In this document: positions 11,650 through 23,800 of the stretch, in pieces
How the letters are laid out: every line of letters begins with the position of its first letter
How positions within the stretch are numbered: position 1 is the first letter of the stretch
NCBI GenBank assembly: GCA_026075535.2
Contig: AP026544.2
Location: forward strand, 4,402,001 to 4,466,000
DNA length: 64,000 nucleotides
Origin: Tricholoma matsutake
Taxonomy: Eukaryota > Basidiomycota > Agaricomycetes > Agaricales > Tricholomataceae
Direction: 5' to 3'
The notes under the pieces: model-generated
Databases searched by the model: none
Told to the model about the DNA's origin: nothing
Seen by the model: the letters and a program-made list of their open reading frames with translations, nothing else
Translations under genes and position numbers: made by a program

Positions 11650-13785
11650 TTTCGTTGAGGAACGGCTTTTGCCAGGCGATTTCTTCGTATCGCCCACATT
11701 GGCAACCGGACCGAGCGCGCCCAACTAGTGTTGTCCTATACTTCCATCATAGCAGTTAAACGCCCATAGCTCAGATGACACGAGACTTCCAGGATCTCTC
11801 GGCAATCGTCATATATGCAGTGTACCGTATACTCCCCCGCCTGAGCCGTTTCGATACATTGATAGGAAAGACAGTTACTCGTGGTCGGTTTACCTACCAT
11901 GACGCTAGTAGTACTTACATAGAAATAAAGTACCAACCACCATTCTTTGCACAAAAAAAACAGGTTTAGCAAAACGGCAGAAACTGGGAGAAAACGGACG
12001 CCGTTACGATAATGATCTTGTGAGTACTAGTATGGGTGCGAACTCGTCTGTGATGCTGACAGCGGAATCGCTCTGTCCGGGTGGCGTGCGGTGGTGTTCT
12101 ATTGAGATTACACCGTGAGTACCGTCTTTGATGCGCGTACTATATTTAGCATCTCCCTTTGAAACGAGCGCACGCTCCATCATACAGTTCTCTTTATTAT
12201 CTTTGTTACATACTTTACATATATATATATGATAGATAGTTACCTTCACTTGTACAGAGATTGAGGTGAGCATTGTTTTATTACCCAGATGTAGACCATT
12301 ACTTACTGTGATCTTTTGGTGATCTTACTTACTTGTACTAGGTACGGTATACGAAGAGAGTCATTTGTACAGAGACTGAATTCGATCTTACTTGTACTAG
12401 GATCGATTTTCTACAGGTTATGGGCCACTCCCGTCGCATCTAGACGATGGAAGAAAACATCCTAGCCACTCAATGTTATCTCTGTCATTTTTCTTTGATC
12501 CGTTTCCCCGATCATCTCAATCATGGCACAATTCCTTTGTCTTTCACAAACGTGATTGATATACCAGCGTGTTCCTTCCCTCCCCCATTAATTCATTGTC
12601 TACCAACCATATCTATCTACCATAGGTGCTGACACTGCTGTCAATTTGATCCTGTCACTACTGTCCACCCTAAGCTTAGTGTAGGCTGCCAAACCAGGCA
12701 TCCTTCAGTAGATATAATGTGTCATAATATGTATATAAAGATATGTTGTACAATATATAAATACCTCTAATATAAATACCACCCGTGTGCCGAAAGCACA
12801 TTCAAAAAGTTTGTATGATATGATAGTACTGTACTGAACTGACCTAGTCTTCATGTAACGCGTAACGAGGGGTGGTGAAGAGAAGAGATTATGGGGTTGT
12901 AACGCGTAACAAATCTCTCTGAAGAGCGTTACAAACCAAAATTTCCCTAGGCTAAAAATGCAATTTTTCTTCTACGCCACGGAAGGTACATGAATATCAA
13001 GAGTCACTATCATAGTTCAAGTTGTCAGTCCACCAATTGGGTGAATAAAGTACTTTTTTTCTCTTCTTCCGTAGGCCACGACCACGAGGAGTGGCACATA
13101 TTAGCTTAACTATAGGCACCAAGGCTATCTATTTTAAGGGGCATGAAGAGATTTTTTCTGTGTAACGCTCGGCATGTGCTCATGAAGAGCTGAAGAGATC
13201 AACTATTTGTGTAACGCGTAACATTGCCTGAAGAGTAGGTCGGTTCAGTACAGTAATAGGTCAACTATGTTATGTAATAACTCAGGTGCGGAGTGATCTG
13301 AACCTCGCCGACACTAGATACAGTGAAGTAAGGTGAAGTAAAGTTTGAGTAAAGTGAAGTCAAGTAGAAAAGGAGGAAATGAGACGATATGAAGTGGTGT
13401 AAGCTACGAGTACACGAGAGGAGGAGGATGGAGATATTAGAGATAAGAATGAAGGAAGCATTACTGTTTTCTTTTGCTTGTGTGGGTGGTGGGGAGCAAA
13501 CTCACGACGTACCATACCCCAAATTCGAGCCGCTAAGTGAATGGAAGCCGCATGACAGTAAGTGTAAAATAGACTTTGCAGGTGTGTATTACATAAGAGG
13601 CTTGCTTATCATCTTTGGTCATACTGAGAAGAAATCGAAATTTACACAACACCGTACACGACAGGAAAAACAAAAAAGGAGGTCGTACAGGCTTCTAGCG
13701 GAATAACGATGCAATGGTATTTAATTTATAAAACAGAATTAATATCTCGACTAACCAACTCCGGGCTAGCCTTCGCCCCAACGAC
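11650..13785. other. Spacer with AT-rich stretches and GTAACGCGTAAC repeats
   Basis: No gene is supported over 2.1 kb. It is rich in ATATAT and GTACTTGT-like words (12200-12420, 12720-12780). Positions 12840-13250 hold repeated 12-mers (separate entry). An open frame at 13389-13706 (105 codons) is Lys/Arg/Glu-rich without recognisable features and is not called. Confidence 0.55.
12855..13222. repeat. Three exact GTAACGCGTAAC words with interspersed TGAAGAG
   Basis: GTAACGCGTAAC occurs exactly at 12855-12866, 12899-12910 and 13211-13222; a partial copy (GTAACGCTCGG) starts near 13162. TGAAGAG occurs at least six times between 12875 and 13235, often within 30 bp of the 12-mer. The core ACGCGT is the yeast MluI cell-cycle box. 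The cluster lies downstream of the E2 gene, so a promoter role for that gene is not supported. It may be a decayed tandem repeat. Confidence 0.6.
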
Positions 13786-14845
13786 TCAAAGCCTCTTCAG
13801 CGCTTTTTTCCGCTTCTCTGCGTTCGTGACCCCACCTCCAGTCGCGGCTCTTTTCACTGCCTTGGTACTTGTAGCAGGCGCGGCTGGAATTACGCTCATC
13901 GAAACCGGTGTACCTGCCTTCCCGCCAACATTCGCGTCTGCAGGTCCCAGTGGTGATGGGGACGGATGGCGTTCCTTATCTTTATTCATTAATCCTATGC
14001 CCTTCTCGGTTAGCTTCATAGGTGCCGGTGATGCCGACTTCCTTGTACCAATCGGAAGCGTGAATGGCGATGCAGGTGGCATTGAAGGCGAAGTTTTGAC
14101 TGTTGTTTTAGACGTCGTTGACAGTGGGGTGACAGATGTGGATGCATCTGTACTGGACGATGCTTGTGCCACTGCCGGTATATCAAACTCTGCAGGTCGT
14201 ACACGTGTGGCATGCACACTCGTGATCAACTTAGCACGATCGCAATAGGTGGAGTAGTTTTCAAGCAACAATTTCCCTGCTTCCTCATCTAGCGCCGATT
14301 CAGGATTCGGATAGATAAGCAAGCATTTGACGGTCACGAGAATGTGTTCAATTCCATAGGTCGATTTCCAGTCTTTCTTCAGTGTATTGACGCAAATTTC
14401 GCCTGAGGCGGACACGTTTGGATGAAAGATTTTAGTCGCGAACCAACCTGCCACATAAATCAATTCAGGTCCGCTCTGTATAAAGAAAGGCGACGCACAC
14501 TTTGGCGGGGCTGCTGGGAACTCCTCGGTGAACTTAAACTTCACCCTGAAGTATCCTCCAGCATACGGGGTGCCCTCTGAACCTCATTTGTCAGCCACTT
14601 GTCGGTTTGAATCAAAGAGGACGCGTCTGCACGTGGCGCGGACTCACCTGGCCCCTCAATAATTCCAGTGACGTCCAACATGTCCTCTTCGCTGGTCTGG
14701 ATTCGAATCCCTTCTGGGGGGCTCTTCTTGAGCTCACTGAGTTCACGCATGACGCGGCGCATCACGGCAGGAGAATGCGACTAAGATTATTTATGGGATA
14801 TTCAGTATGACAGATGTTCTGTTAGACCGAAGTCAACCCTACCAT
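13786..14845 (-). CDS. Ubiquitin-conjugating enzyme E2, UBE2S-like, with long C-terminal tail
   Basis: Four exons on the minus strand give 291 residues: 14845-14843, 14780-14648, 14576-14499, 14447-13786. The first coding exon is only the ATG, directly followed by a 62-bp intron; it joins to [14 protein letters not shown] in frame. The E2 core follows: [20 protein letters not shown], then [23 protein letters not shown], which holds the HPN motif and the active-site Cys, and [20 protein letters not shown]. This pattern matches animal UBE2S, the APC/C partner that extends Lys11 chains. The ~140-residue tail is Ser/Thr/Pro/Ala-rich and ends KRKKALKRL; in UBE2S a basic tail docks on the APC/C, so a similar role is an inference. 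If the one-codon exon is wrong, an in-frame ATG at 14762 would give a protein six residues shorter. Confidence 0.9.
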
Positions 14846-15204
14846 AATTTAACGCGGTTTTGAGGGTTGCAACCTGACAGCCTCTGACAAGTTCAACTTG
14901 AGATGCGGAGTTTCAAGAGGCAAAGGAGGCACGTGCTTCTATTCGTGATTCATTGTGCACCGCCACAGCAGGGATCTGCACTAATTAATCCCGACGACTA
15001 TGATGACTCTGGCTACTTTGAAGTAGTCAAGTTTTTCCTATTGTAAAAACAATATAACCTGGACATGTATGATTTAAATAGCTTTGTCCAAATGGATTTT
15101 TTTTAAATGTGCTGTGAAGTGAATTTAGCAGAAGTCTATTCAAATATCACACATTTCACGTGATCACATTTGTTCTGAACGAGATCTATCTTAAGTAACT
15201 AGTG
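14846..15204. promoter_or_regulatory. Divergent upstream region of the E2 (-) and SDR (+) genes
   Basis: A 359-bp gap between two diverging start codons. It contains an A/T-rich run (15050-15120) and a CACGTGAT-like word near 15157 (E-box type). No firm promoter element is identified. Confidence 0.5.
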
Positions 15205-16451
15205 ATGGATCTGAAGTTGAACAACGTACATGTTCTTGTTACTGGTCAGTTTTCGCGATTTTCACACAGACTGTATGATTGATATTGCCCTAGGTGCCAG
15301 TGGAGGAATAGGCCTCGAAACTGCTCGTCTCTTTCTTGGTACGTTCAGGTTATAAATTATCCGACGAGTTACGTCCAATCGCCTCTCGTCTTCTTTCACT
15401 CCGAATTAAGGACATAATCTCAATGACTGATCCTCGTCGCAGAACAAGGAGCGAAAGTTACAGCACACTACAATTCCAATATTAGGACCTTGGAACCTTT
15501 GATCGCCGAGTTTGGCGCCCAGAAGGCCCAGAAGATCCAGGCTTTACAAGCCGACCTATCCGTAGAACGCGAGGTCGCACGCCTGTTTTCACAAGCATCG
15601 GCGTCATTTGGGCCTGTTCAATCGATTATTGTTAACCATGGGGTCTGGCCTACCGCAGATCAGCCTGTGGTAAAGATGTCCCTCGATCAATGGAAATCGA
15701 CCATAGAGACCAATCTAACATCGTCTTTCTTGGTGTCGAGGGAGTATTTGAAGAACTTGGAGTCCGCATCAGATGCCTTGAAGGCCTATGCCTCTATTAT
15801 CTTCATCGGCAGTACAGCTGGCAAATTTGGTAAATCATTTTATCCCATCAAGAGGAAGACTCACGCTGACCTACAACAGGGGAAGCGGGCCATGCTGATT
15901 ATGCAGCTTCAAAGAGCGGTTGTGTTCCAGCCGTGTCATATCCTTCTGATGATCTCATGCGTATTCCATTTTGCAGCAATGATGTACGGTTTAACTATGA
16001 CCCTTAAGAACGAAATTGTGAAAATAGCGCCGGCTGGTAGGGTAAACTCCATCGGGCCTGGATGGGTGAAGACAGTACGTTGTACCGGTCATGTCGTTTG
16101 TGCGGCATGCTGAAAATAGCTTAGCCTCTGGCCGAAGACACACTGAAAGATCCTGCCGTTGTATATCGTGCCCTCGCGACGTATGCAATTCTGAAGTTAC
16201 GACAACTTGAACAGACTTGACCCATGACATTGTAGAACCCCGCTGAAGAAGGTAGGTGTGCCAGCTGATATCGCTGGTCAAATCGTGGTTTTGTCGTCCC
16301 CTGTTTTATCTGGTCATATCTCCGGTCAAGTTGTCATGATTGAAGGCGGTATGGAAGGTGAGTCCACATGGATTTTTTAACTCCGAATGCTTAAAGATAT
16401 CCTTTATTTATCTTCTTAGGCCGACTGCTCAATCTGCCCGAAAGTCTGTAA
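15205..16451 (+). CDS. Short-chain dehydrogenase/reductase (SDR)
   Basis: Eight exons read 272 residues: 15205-15244, 15294-15338, 15443-15829, 15880-15918, 15977-16074, 16125-16180, 16236-16357, 16420-16451. Classical SDR features are present: the cofactor loop TGASGGIG (split by intron 1), an NNAG-type VNHG, the catalytic Ser in IFIGSTAG, and YAASK, the Tyr-Lys pair, in the 13-codon exon 4. PGWVKT and the C-terminal VVMIEGGMEG also fit. The strand-2 end reads AHYNSN, without the usual Asp for NAD or clear Arg pair for NADP, so cofactor choice is open. Length is normal for the family. The substrate cannot be told. Introns are 49-62 bp except intron 2 (104 bp). Confidence 0.92.
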
Positions 16452-16926
16452 CCGATATATCTCCGAGCTATTATTCGCATCCGAGTTAAAACGAAAGGTA
16501 TTCATATGCACGAGGCTGTACTGTCCAAAGTTGAAGGTAAGGAGGTAGCATATGCATGAACGCTATGAGTTCCGGCCTGGAACGATCTTAGTGGATGAAT
16601 ATACGGCCCAGGTGTAGCCTGGAGAAACTGGTTAGGCTAAAGCGCACATCTCATTCTCCTGGGTAGACGTGGCTACGAGGTTTAAACAGGCTTGGTAGTT
16701 TCAAGCTTCCCAGCTTCAGCCACAGTATTCAATCTCTGCTCCATGATGTCGACATGATGTCGACACTACAACTGCCAGGGCAAGAGAAATACAACAGCAG
16801 TAAAGCCCAAGATGAAATAAAGTACGCGTGGTAGTAATTGCGTCCCAAAGTCAAGTTAAAGTAATTGCTGAAAGTCATTCGAGAGTCATTTGTGCGTGCG
16901 GGTATAAATAACCACATAAATGTCAA
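16452..16926. other. Spacer between convergent SDR and GH3 genes
   Basis: 475 bp between two stop codons, so it should hold both 3' UTRs. A short direct repeat, CATGATGTCGA twice, is seen near 16742-16762. Nothing else is recognised. Confidence 0.6.
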
Positions 16927-19900
16927 TCAATAACTAGGAATTGAGCCATAGAGGCGTGGATCCCGACTGCTAGCGCCGATGGTAACTTTAATAGTTCCAC
17001 TAGGTTTGCGCCATCCCTGAGCGACAGTGTCCCAATATGACAAGTCATATCGCGAAAGATTAATGGTCACGGAATTTGTTTCACCCGGCTGCACCTCAGT
17101 ATTCGTGAAGCCTTTCAGAATAGATGGGGGTTCTCCAGATGACGCTGGCATGTTCACGTATAGCTGGGGAATCTGATACACGGTAAGACCGTTAGTGAAG
17201 CGACACGAAAGATGGTCAAAACGCTACCTCGGTGCCAGGTACCGAACCCGTGTTCGTGATGTCGAAGGTCACACAATAAGCAGGTCTGTGGAGCCTGTAA
17301 TTGCAAAGCTAGGTGAATAGTTCACGCGTGGTGATTTAAATCTTACCACAGGGCTGTGGACGACCCTTCCGCGATCGGGCTTGCTTGACCGTTATCCCAA
17401 ACACTTTCGAAGTTGGCTTCGGTATAATCATTTTCGGTAATCTTTTCGATTTTGAGATTGCTGTAGCCGAACTTAGTATAACTAAGCCCAAAGCCAAACT
17501 CAAACCGAGGGGTAATATTTTTCTAGATGTTGAGCAGAACATTAGTATACGTAGTCATTCAAACTCGTGAATCTTTGCGTACAGCGTCAAACCAACGGTA
17601 GTCAATGTAAAGGCTATCAAAGATCATGGAATCTTGAGCGTTTCAGAACTCTTGAGCAGTGCCTGAGATACTCACCCTTCTGTGTAAGGGATATTGAGAA
17701 TGTCCTGAGGTGCGCCCCCGAGAATAAGACGAGTAGGGTAATCAGTAGGTTGCTTCGCAATCGTATATGGAAGCCTTCCGGAAGGGTTGTAGTTGCCATA
17801 AAGGACGTCCATAAGCGAGTTGCCGGCTTCCTGTCCTGGTGCACCAGCCCACAGAACCTGTGACATGGGTATCAATATGGATTACAGGCATTAATCCTAG
17901 GAAAGACTTACGGCGGTAACATTTGGATGTTCAACCCAAGGCTCCAGAATTAATGGTCCGACGCTGTGTACAACAACAATGGTGTTCTGGTTCTGTGCAG
18001 CAACAGCAAGGACCAGGGCGTCACCACCGTGCCATGCTGTCAGATTTTTCCTATGTGAAATATTTACATTCGATGGTAGGGCAATGTCGAAGACACTCAT
18101 ACCGATCTCCGATGTTGCCGTCAACCGTAATATATTCTTCGCCAGAATCCGAGTTGATAAAGACAATAGCAGCAGATTTAAACCTCGCGACGTTGCCAGC
18201 CCGCGCAAGGTCGAAGTCGTTGAGGAAATACGATACAGAAGTACGGTCCTTACGAGCGCGCCACTGGATTGCTTCCAGAGGCTAAGGGGTGAATAATAAC
18301 ATGTCAAGGTATTGGAAGGTTTTTCAAACTTAGGACTTACGGTGACCAAGTACGTAAAATTCGCGGTTCCCGAACCCCATCCCATCGCCAGAACGCCATC
18401 ATTGCCGCCCTATCAGCATTCCATCAAAACTCCATATTTACAGCTAGAATTGAAGGATTGCTTACCTGGTCAGCGAACTGGTTAGGCCCACTTATCCCAC
18501 CTCCAGCATCGCTTCCAATCAAAACGATACTTCGTGGCTTATTAAGCGGCAAAGTGTTGTTCGTGTTCTTGAGGAGAACAGTGCTAGCCGCACCCATCTC
18601 CCTAACAAGCTGATAGTGGTCATCTTGGACATCGATGTGAGCGTTGGTGATTTGATTATCGGGATGGAAGGCGTCAAAGTTGGTTTTGGGGTATCCTGCA
18701 TTGTCTTGGTGGAGATAGTACCATGCGGCGATAATCCGGGTGGCTGAAAATAGGTTTCTGTAAGATTTATTACAGTAATGAAAGTGGCAAACACACCCAT
18801 GTCGTCTACACGAGATATCGGGATGGTACCGTTGTTGACATAAGCAGTAAGATTCCCCCCGAAATATGACGTCCCCGAGCCAAAGACGACATCCCCTGCT
18901 CATGAGTAAGAAAACCTGACGGCGAAAACCTACATGAGGAAGATATTACCTGGCATGGTCATCTGGAGGATAACGATCAGGTCAGGTGGCATGACATGCG
19001 AAGACAGCTCAGCTCACGTCTAATCCGGCTACAACGGAGAGGGTGGACATCGTGCTGGACGGCAGATATTCAAATTTAGAAATAATGGATCAATTCCGCC
19101 TATACTCACGCGGCCCAATCGGACATGGTATCTACAGGAAATGAGTATGGTACCAGAAGCACGCAGTTATGTAGAGCTTACATCCTTGGAACCCGTATTC
19201 GCGCTTCAGAATATCATTCATCATCTTGCTATTCTGGCACGCATAAGTGCCGTTAATTAGGTCTGCGAGGCAAATGAATCAGGAAAAACGCATGTTACAT
19301 AAGTTGTTCAGTTCAACTCACTATAACTGCACATTACGCTCGCGACGCCTGCCATAACGCTTCTCATGAAAGGATGAGCATAGATCTCGTGCTGGGTTCG
19401 GTCATCCACGTCAGACGACTCCTGTGTCCGTTTCCACTCTTGCTCACTGTGAAGAAATGATGTCAGCTCCCAGCCTTGACATATAAACACGAATACGAGG
19501 AACATACTTGTTGATGTAATGCTTAGCAGTGGCCTGCACACCGGCTTGCTGCAGACCCAAAATTGTCTCATAAGCAGATTCTCCGGTAAGGAAGGGATCT
19601 GCGCCAAAGCCTTCCCAGTTCCGTCCTCCTTGGGCGACACGTCCCATGTTCATCATTGGCCCGAGGGCGACGTTGACACCTTTGCCCTTGTGCTCCATAC
19701 CCATAAAGAGTCCACGGGTACGGATGAGTTGACGATTCCATCTGAAAGGAAGAAGCTAAACTCGGCAACGAAAGAACGGCCCAATTGCACAACATACGTC
19801 GTTGCAGCGTTGATCCCAGTTGGGAAAGCCGTAACAAAGTCAGCAAAACGTACACCGAGAGGGGAGTCCTACACAGTTTCACTAGATGAGAAACGACAAC

Positions 19901-20897
19901 GCTTTGCGGTGCGCACACAAATACCTCTAGACATAATCCGGGCCAGTTTTGAACAGGGGGTATGTTGCCCTAATGTTATCATGTTGGGGGAGGTCACGAA
20001 GTGCATCAAGTCGGGAAATCCTTACAACACAAAGTCCATTCGTCCAACCGACGCCGGTAGTCACATTAACTTTCTGTTCCAAAGTGAAACCGGCGACCTG
20101 CAAGGACGATGCGTCAGCGCAAAATCATAAATATACCTCGCGTAGAAAAGGAAAGGAGAACACGACACTGCTCAACAAATGATCACGGACCGGTTAGCTC
20201 CACAGCCACGTGGAACGAGGATCAAAACTGGGCATAGAATGACCAAAATAGGGGTGGAACTGAAGGAACCAACCATGGATTTTGCTTTGGCATATGCGGC
20301 AGCCCAAGCCGGAGCGAAATCAGGAACCACAGAATCCGAAAAGTTGACCTAACATATGACTTCAATAATTGGATGTTAAAGAGCCATATTTGTACATACC
20401 GATGGTGGATTACTAGGGTCTGTAGCTGGGAACACGCCGTATACGGGGGCCTGGGAAGGAGTGGGGTAGGGAGAGAAGGTGTAATGAGAGATTGGAAGGG
20501 TGCTAATACTAGAAAGGGTTGAAGGATAGCCGGTCCCTGTTGTCGAAGAGCTGGGTAAAGTACTCGAAGGGAGGCTCGTCCCATTTGAAGTTGATGACAG
20601 TGACGCGACAGAGCTGGAGTTCATAGGAGGGAGGGTGTTACTAGTGCTAGACATTGCCGAGGAAGGCATTGAGGAAGGCATTGAGGTAGAAGCATTGGAG
20701 GTACTACTAGGGAGACTGGAGGGTGGCAAAGACGTCGAGGAAGACGAGGAGGAGGAGGAGGAGGAGGACCATCCTTTGGATTCGTGGAATACAGTTGGTA
20801 AAACGAGGGGACCAGTTAGAGATGCGGAGTCAGTAGCAGCGATAACGAGTGAAACAAGTTGTAGAAGCAGGCCATAACGAAGAATTTTGGACACCAT
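16927..20897 (-). CDS. Secreted GH3 beta-glucosidase with Ser-rich N-terminal region
   Basis: A 21-exon model reads 912 residues with no internal stop: 20897-20400, 20348-20274, 20097-20026, 19969-19925, 19868-19798, 19741-19508, 19446-19322, 19262-19182, 19131-19110, 19054-19018, 18962-18950, 18895-18797, 18743-18466, 18409-18341, 18281-18103, 18050-17912, 17857-17676, 17613-17583, 17522-17347, 17294-17228, 17172-16927. It hydrolyses beta-glucosides outside the cell, the last step of cellulose breakdown. An N-terminal hydrophobic stretch (LLLQLVSLVIAA) is a signal peptide. About 130 Ser/Thr/Pro-rich residues follow, likely O-glycosylated. GH3 blocks: VNVTTGVGW, CLEDSPLGVRFAD, KGKGVNVALGPMMNMGR, GVQATAKHYI, and the nucleophile Asp in MSDWAA. 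The second domain has TVLLKN and WAGAPGQEAGNSLMDVLYG; the fibronectin-like end has FEFGFGLSYTKF. The 13-bp exon (18950-18962) and the 176-bp intron 2 are unusual but keep frame. Confidence 0.93.
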
Positions 20898-23800
20898 CGT
20901 GTATAGCAGCTATGCGGCTAATAGTGGATGGCAATGAAGAAATTCTTCAAATTCATTCTTCAATTTATTCACTCCGAAATTTGTCCGGCCATGCCTCCAA
21001 CATCCACCAAGTATAAGCCGAACGGGGAGGAAGAAGATCTGTCCTGATTATGTAATGATGTCATTAATAATTTGAAATACCGTAATAATCGAGCAGTCTA
21101 CATAAGATGACTCGGACGGCGAGGTCAACTTGGCGCACAAAGCTGCAGTTACGAGTTTAGACGTGATGATCATCTGTGTAATTGTCTGTCTTCTACAAGA
21201 CACACCTAGGCTGCTGATCTGGTTGGCCTGACCATTCGCACAAACGATGGCCCGCCGACGACTCCCACCCCCATGTGGAATGGTCGAACGGCTCCTATGG
21301 AATCATGCTGGATCATTCATCCGGGCGTATAGGCGGCCCTGCAGGTACGGATGCCTCGCGCTCTTCGATTCTCCAGAATGCCGCCTACATCAGTTATGGA
21401 AGGTTCCGGTGAACCTTGTCCATAAGTTGTATTTAGTGCTAACAGGCTTCTTTCAAACCGCATAAGTAATTGGGGTCCCCTCAGTAATTGAACATGGAAT
21501 AGACTGACGCCTATACCCGGCTCTGAACTTCACTGTAAGTAGAACAAGGGGCTATCGTGGATTCTCGAGCTCATAGCATTAGGTCCCGTTTTGCCGATGT
21601 ACCGCTGTCGATATGTTGAAACGAGTCATTTGGTCAAGGTAGATGATTGGATGATGCAACTGAGCAACTGATACAATACTTCCGTACATTCGCCCACATG
21701 AACGAACGGAACGCCGTCCCTAAGTTGGTCCTCTGTAATTGCAAGCTTAAGGTGTCAGCTTAGAAACCGTAGAGAATGATAGATGCTAAGGAACACAGAA
21801 CTTTCAAACCTTATGGTAGTTCCCGGTCTGAAAGCAGTTATGTACAAGCCAGCAACATTCTCGGGTCTTAACTTACGAGTAATATTCATTTGAAGGTAGG
21901 GGATAAAATCAGTACCTCGGGCGCGTCTTCCGAACTACGCGAAATTCAAGCGTTCTGTTGATAGCTCCTCTCTTTCTAGACGAGTCATGCCGCAATTGAA
22001 GCTGGAGCTTGAAAATCGATTCGGCCTTCTGGTAAATGGTGAACTGCTAAGTTCTTCTGGCTATCATGATATCATCGTGATCTGGATTTTCCATGGACAC
22101 TCTCGACAACGTTGACCTGGGTACATCCAAAGTTCTTTCTTCGTCGAATGCTATAACGGTTCTACCAGAATACTTGCTAGATCCCCTCGATCTCCAACTG
22201 AGTCAGCCTTGGAAGGTTCTCAAGTTTTCTCGGGTGCTGTCGGCATGTTGACAAGGTTCACTCTGGTCATTCACCAAATAACTGTATCTTTTTGTGGATA
22301 CATTTTCTGGTCCTATCTCATCCCGGCGATGGCTGGCCGTATACTACGTCGCTACACGATTGGACAAACGATGTCAGAAGATGTCTACATCTGTTGGCTT
22401 GACGGGCCTGGCTAGTGATGTGCCCGGCCCGGCTCAAAGCCGTGAGCCGGGCCAAGCCGAGCCTGTTTGATTGGTGACGGCCCAGGGCACTCAGAGCAAG
22501 AGGTGTCAGATCCACCGATCGTGGCCATCAGATTCATTCATGACAAAGCACAACTGGGGATTTCCGGGACACGGCATGTCAGCGGCATGGACCGTTGCCA
22601 TCAAATTTGAATCAACGCCGCTCCAACTGGCGCAGTGCAACCTGAAGTTTGAAATGAAAGATTATATACGATAAGTAATTTAGGAAAATACATCTGTACT
22701 GCTATAAGCAGACATTTTCTGCATACCTGAAGTGTAACTAAATCTAGGTAAGATCGGAAGAGAAATCAGAGGAAGTGGCTCAAGAGAAGTGTTTGTTTTG
22801 GTCTCTGTGGGGAATCTGCTCGACCATTGTGTATAGATGGGAGGTGGTTCAGACGACATAAATCATACACATCAGTGTATATGGCTGTGGACCAACCTTG
22901 CTTACTTTCTGGTATCTTTAGCCTATTCTCCTCCTTGCTGGTTATTGTGATCTTTTCATGGAATTTGTGTGATTATTCATGCCATGATTGATATAGATAC
23001 CACAGCATGTGCAGAGAACTTCATTAGGAGTAGCAGGATTAAGGGGTGGTGTATTTTCATTAGATATGAGACTAGCAGTAGTTGGGTTTGGAAGAAAGGA
23101 TGAAGGGATATGGCAAGAGGAAGTGGAATTTGTAGCTGGAGAGAGAACATAGGGATAGTTGAAAAGGAATGTGGTTGATATGGAGCACTATGTATATTGT
23201 GAGGTTTCCATGTTGAGAAGGAGATGTTGACGTCAATGTGTTTGTAGATATGCATCCAAACATCGAGATGAAGGTTTATTGCAGAAGCCATCTGAGATGC
23301 TTACCCCCCCCCCCCCCCCCCATGGGAGCTATGGCTGCGATTAGTGGATCGGACACCTCTTGGCCCAGAGTAGCTAGCCAGTGGCTCAGGCTGCAGCTTT
23401 AGTCATACTAAATTTTCATCAAAAGTTATGACTTTGTAGCCAGCTTCTGTACTTGACAGTCATGACTTTCTTGAAATGTACTCTGTTCATTGTGGCTTGT
23501 GGCACACCAACGATGTTCCAAAGTTGATGCAGGTGGGAAGTTCTGGAAATGGCTGAGCATGGATCAATGGTAACAAGTATACTAACAACCTCGCATGAGA
23601 TGATTGCAATGAATCTGGTGGCTGGCCAAGTCTGCTGTATCACTCATCATTTTCCATAGTTGTCATAACACTGATTATAAGCTTGTTACCTTTCCATGCA
23701 TTTAGATTTTTTGCTTAGGAGTCAAACCAGATATAGCAGGATACCAGTAGTACATAGCTTACTAGGTGAGTTCTAAGTGTTACTTGTTGGTTTTTGCCTT

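Noticed and set aside
13709..14248. Long plus-strand frame (179 codons) opposite the E2 gene
   Set aside because: It is the antisense of the low-complexity E2 tail; the minus-strand gene has introns, motifs and a full model.
22419..22480. GC-rich block beginning TAGTGATGTGCCCGGCCCGG as a hAT end
   Set aside because: No inverted partner or 8-bp duplicate was found nearby, so it is only mentioned as a landmark.
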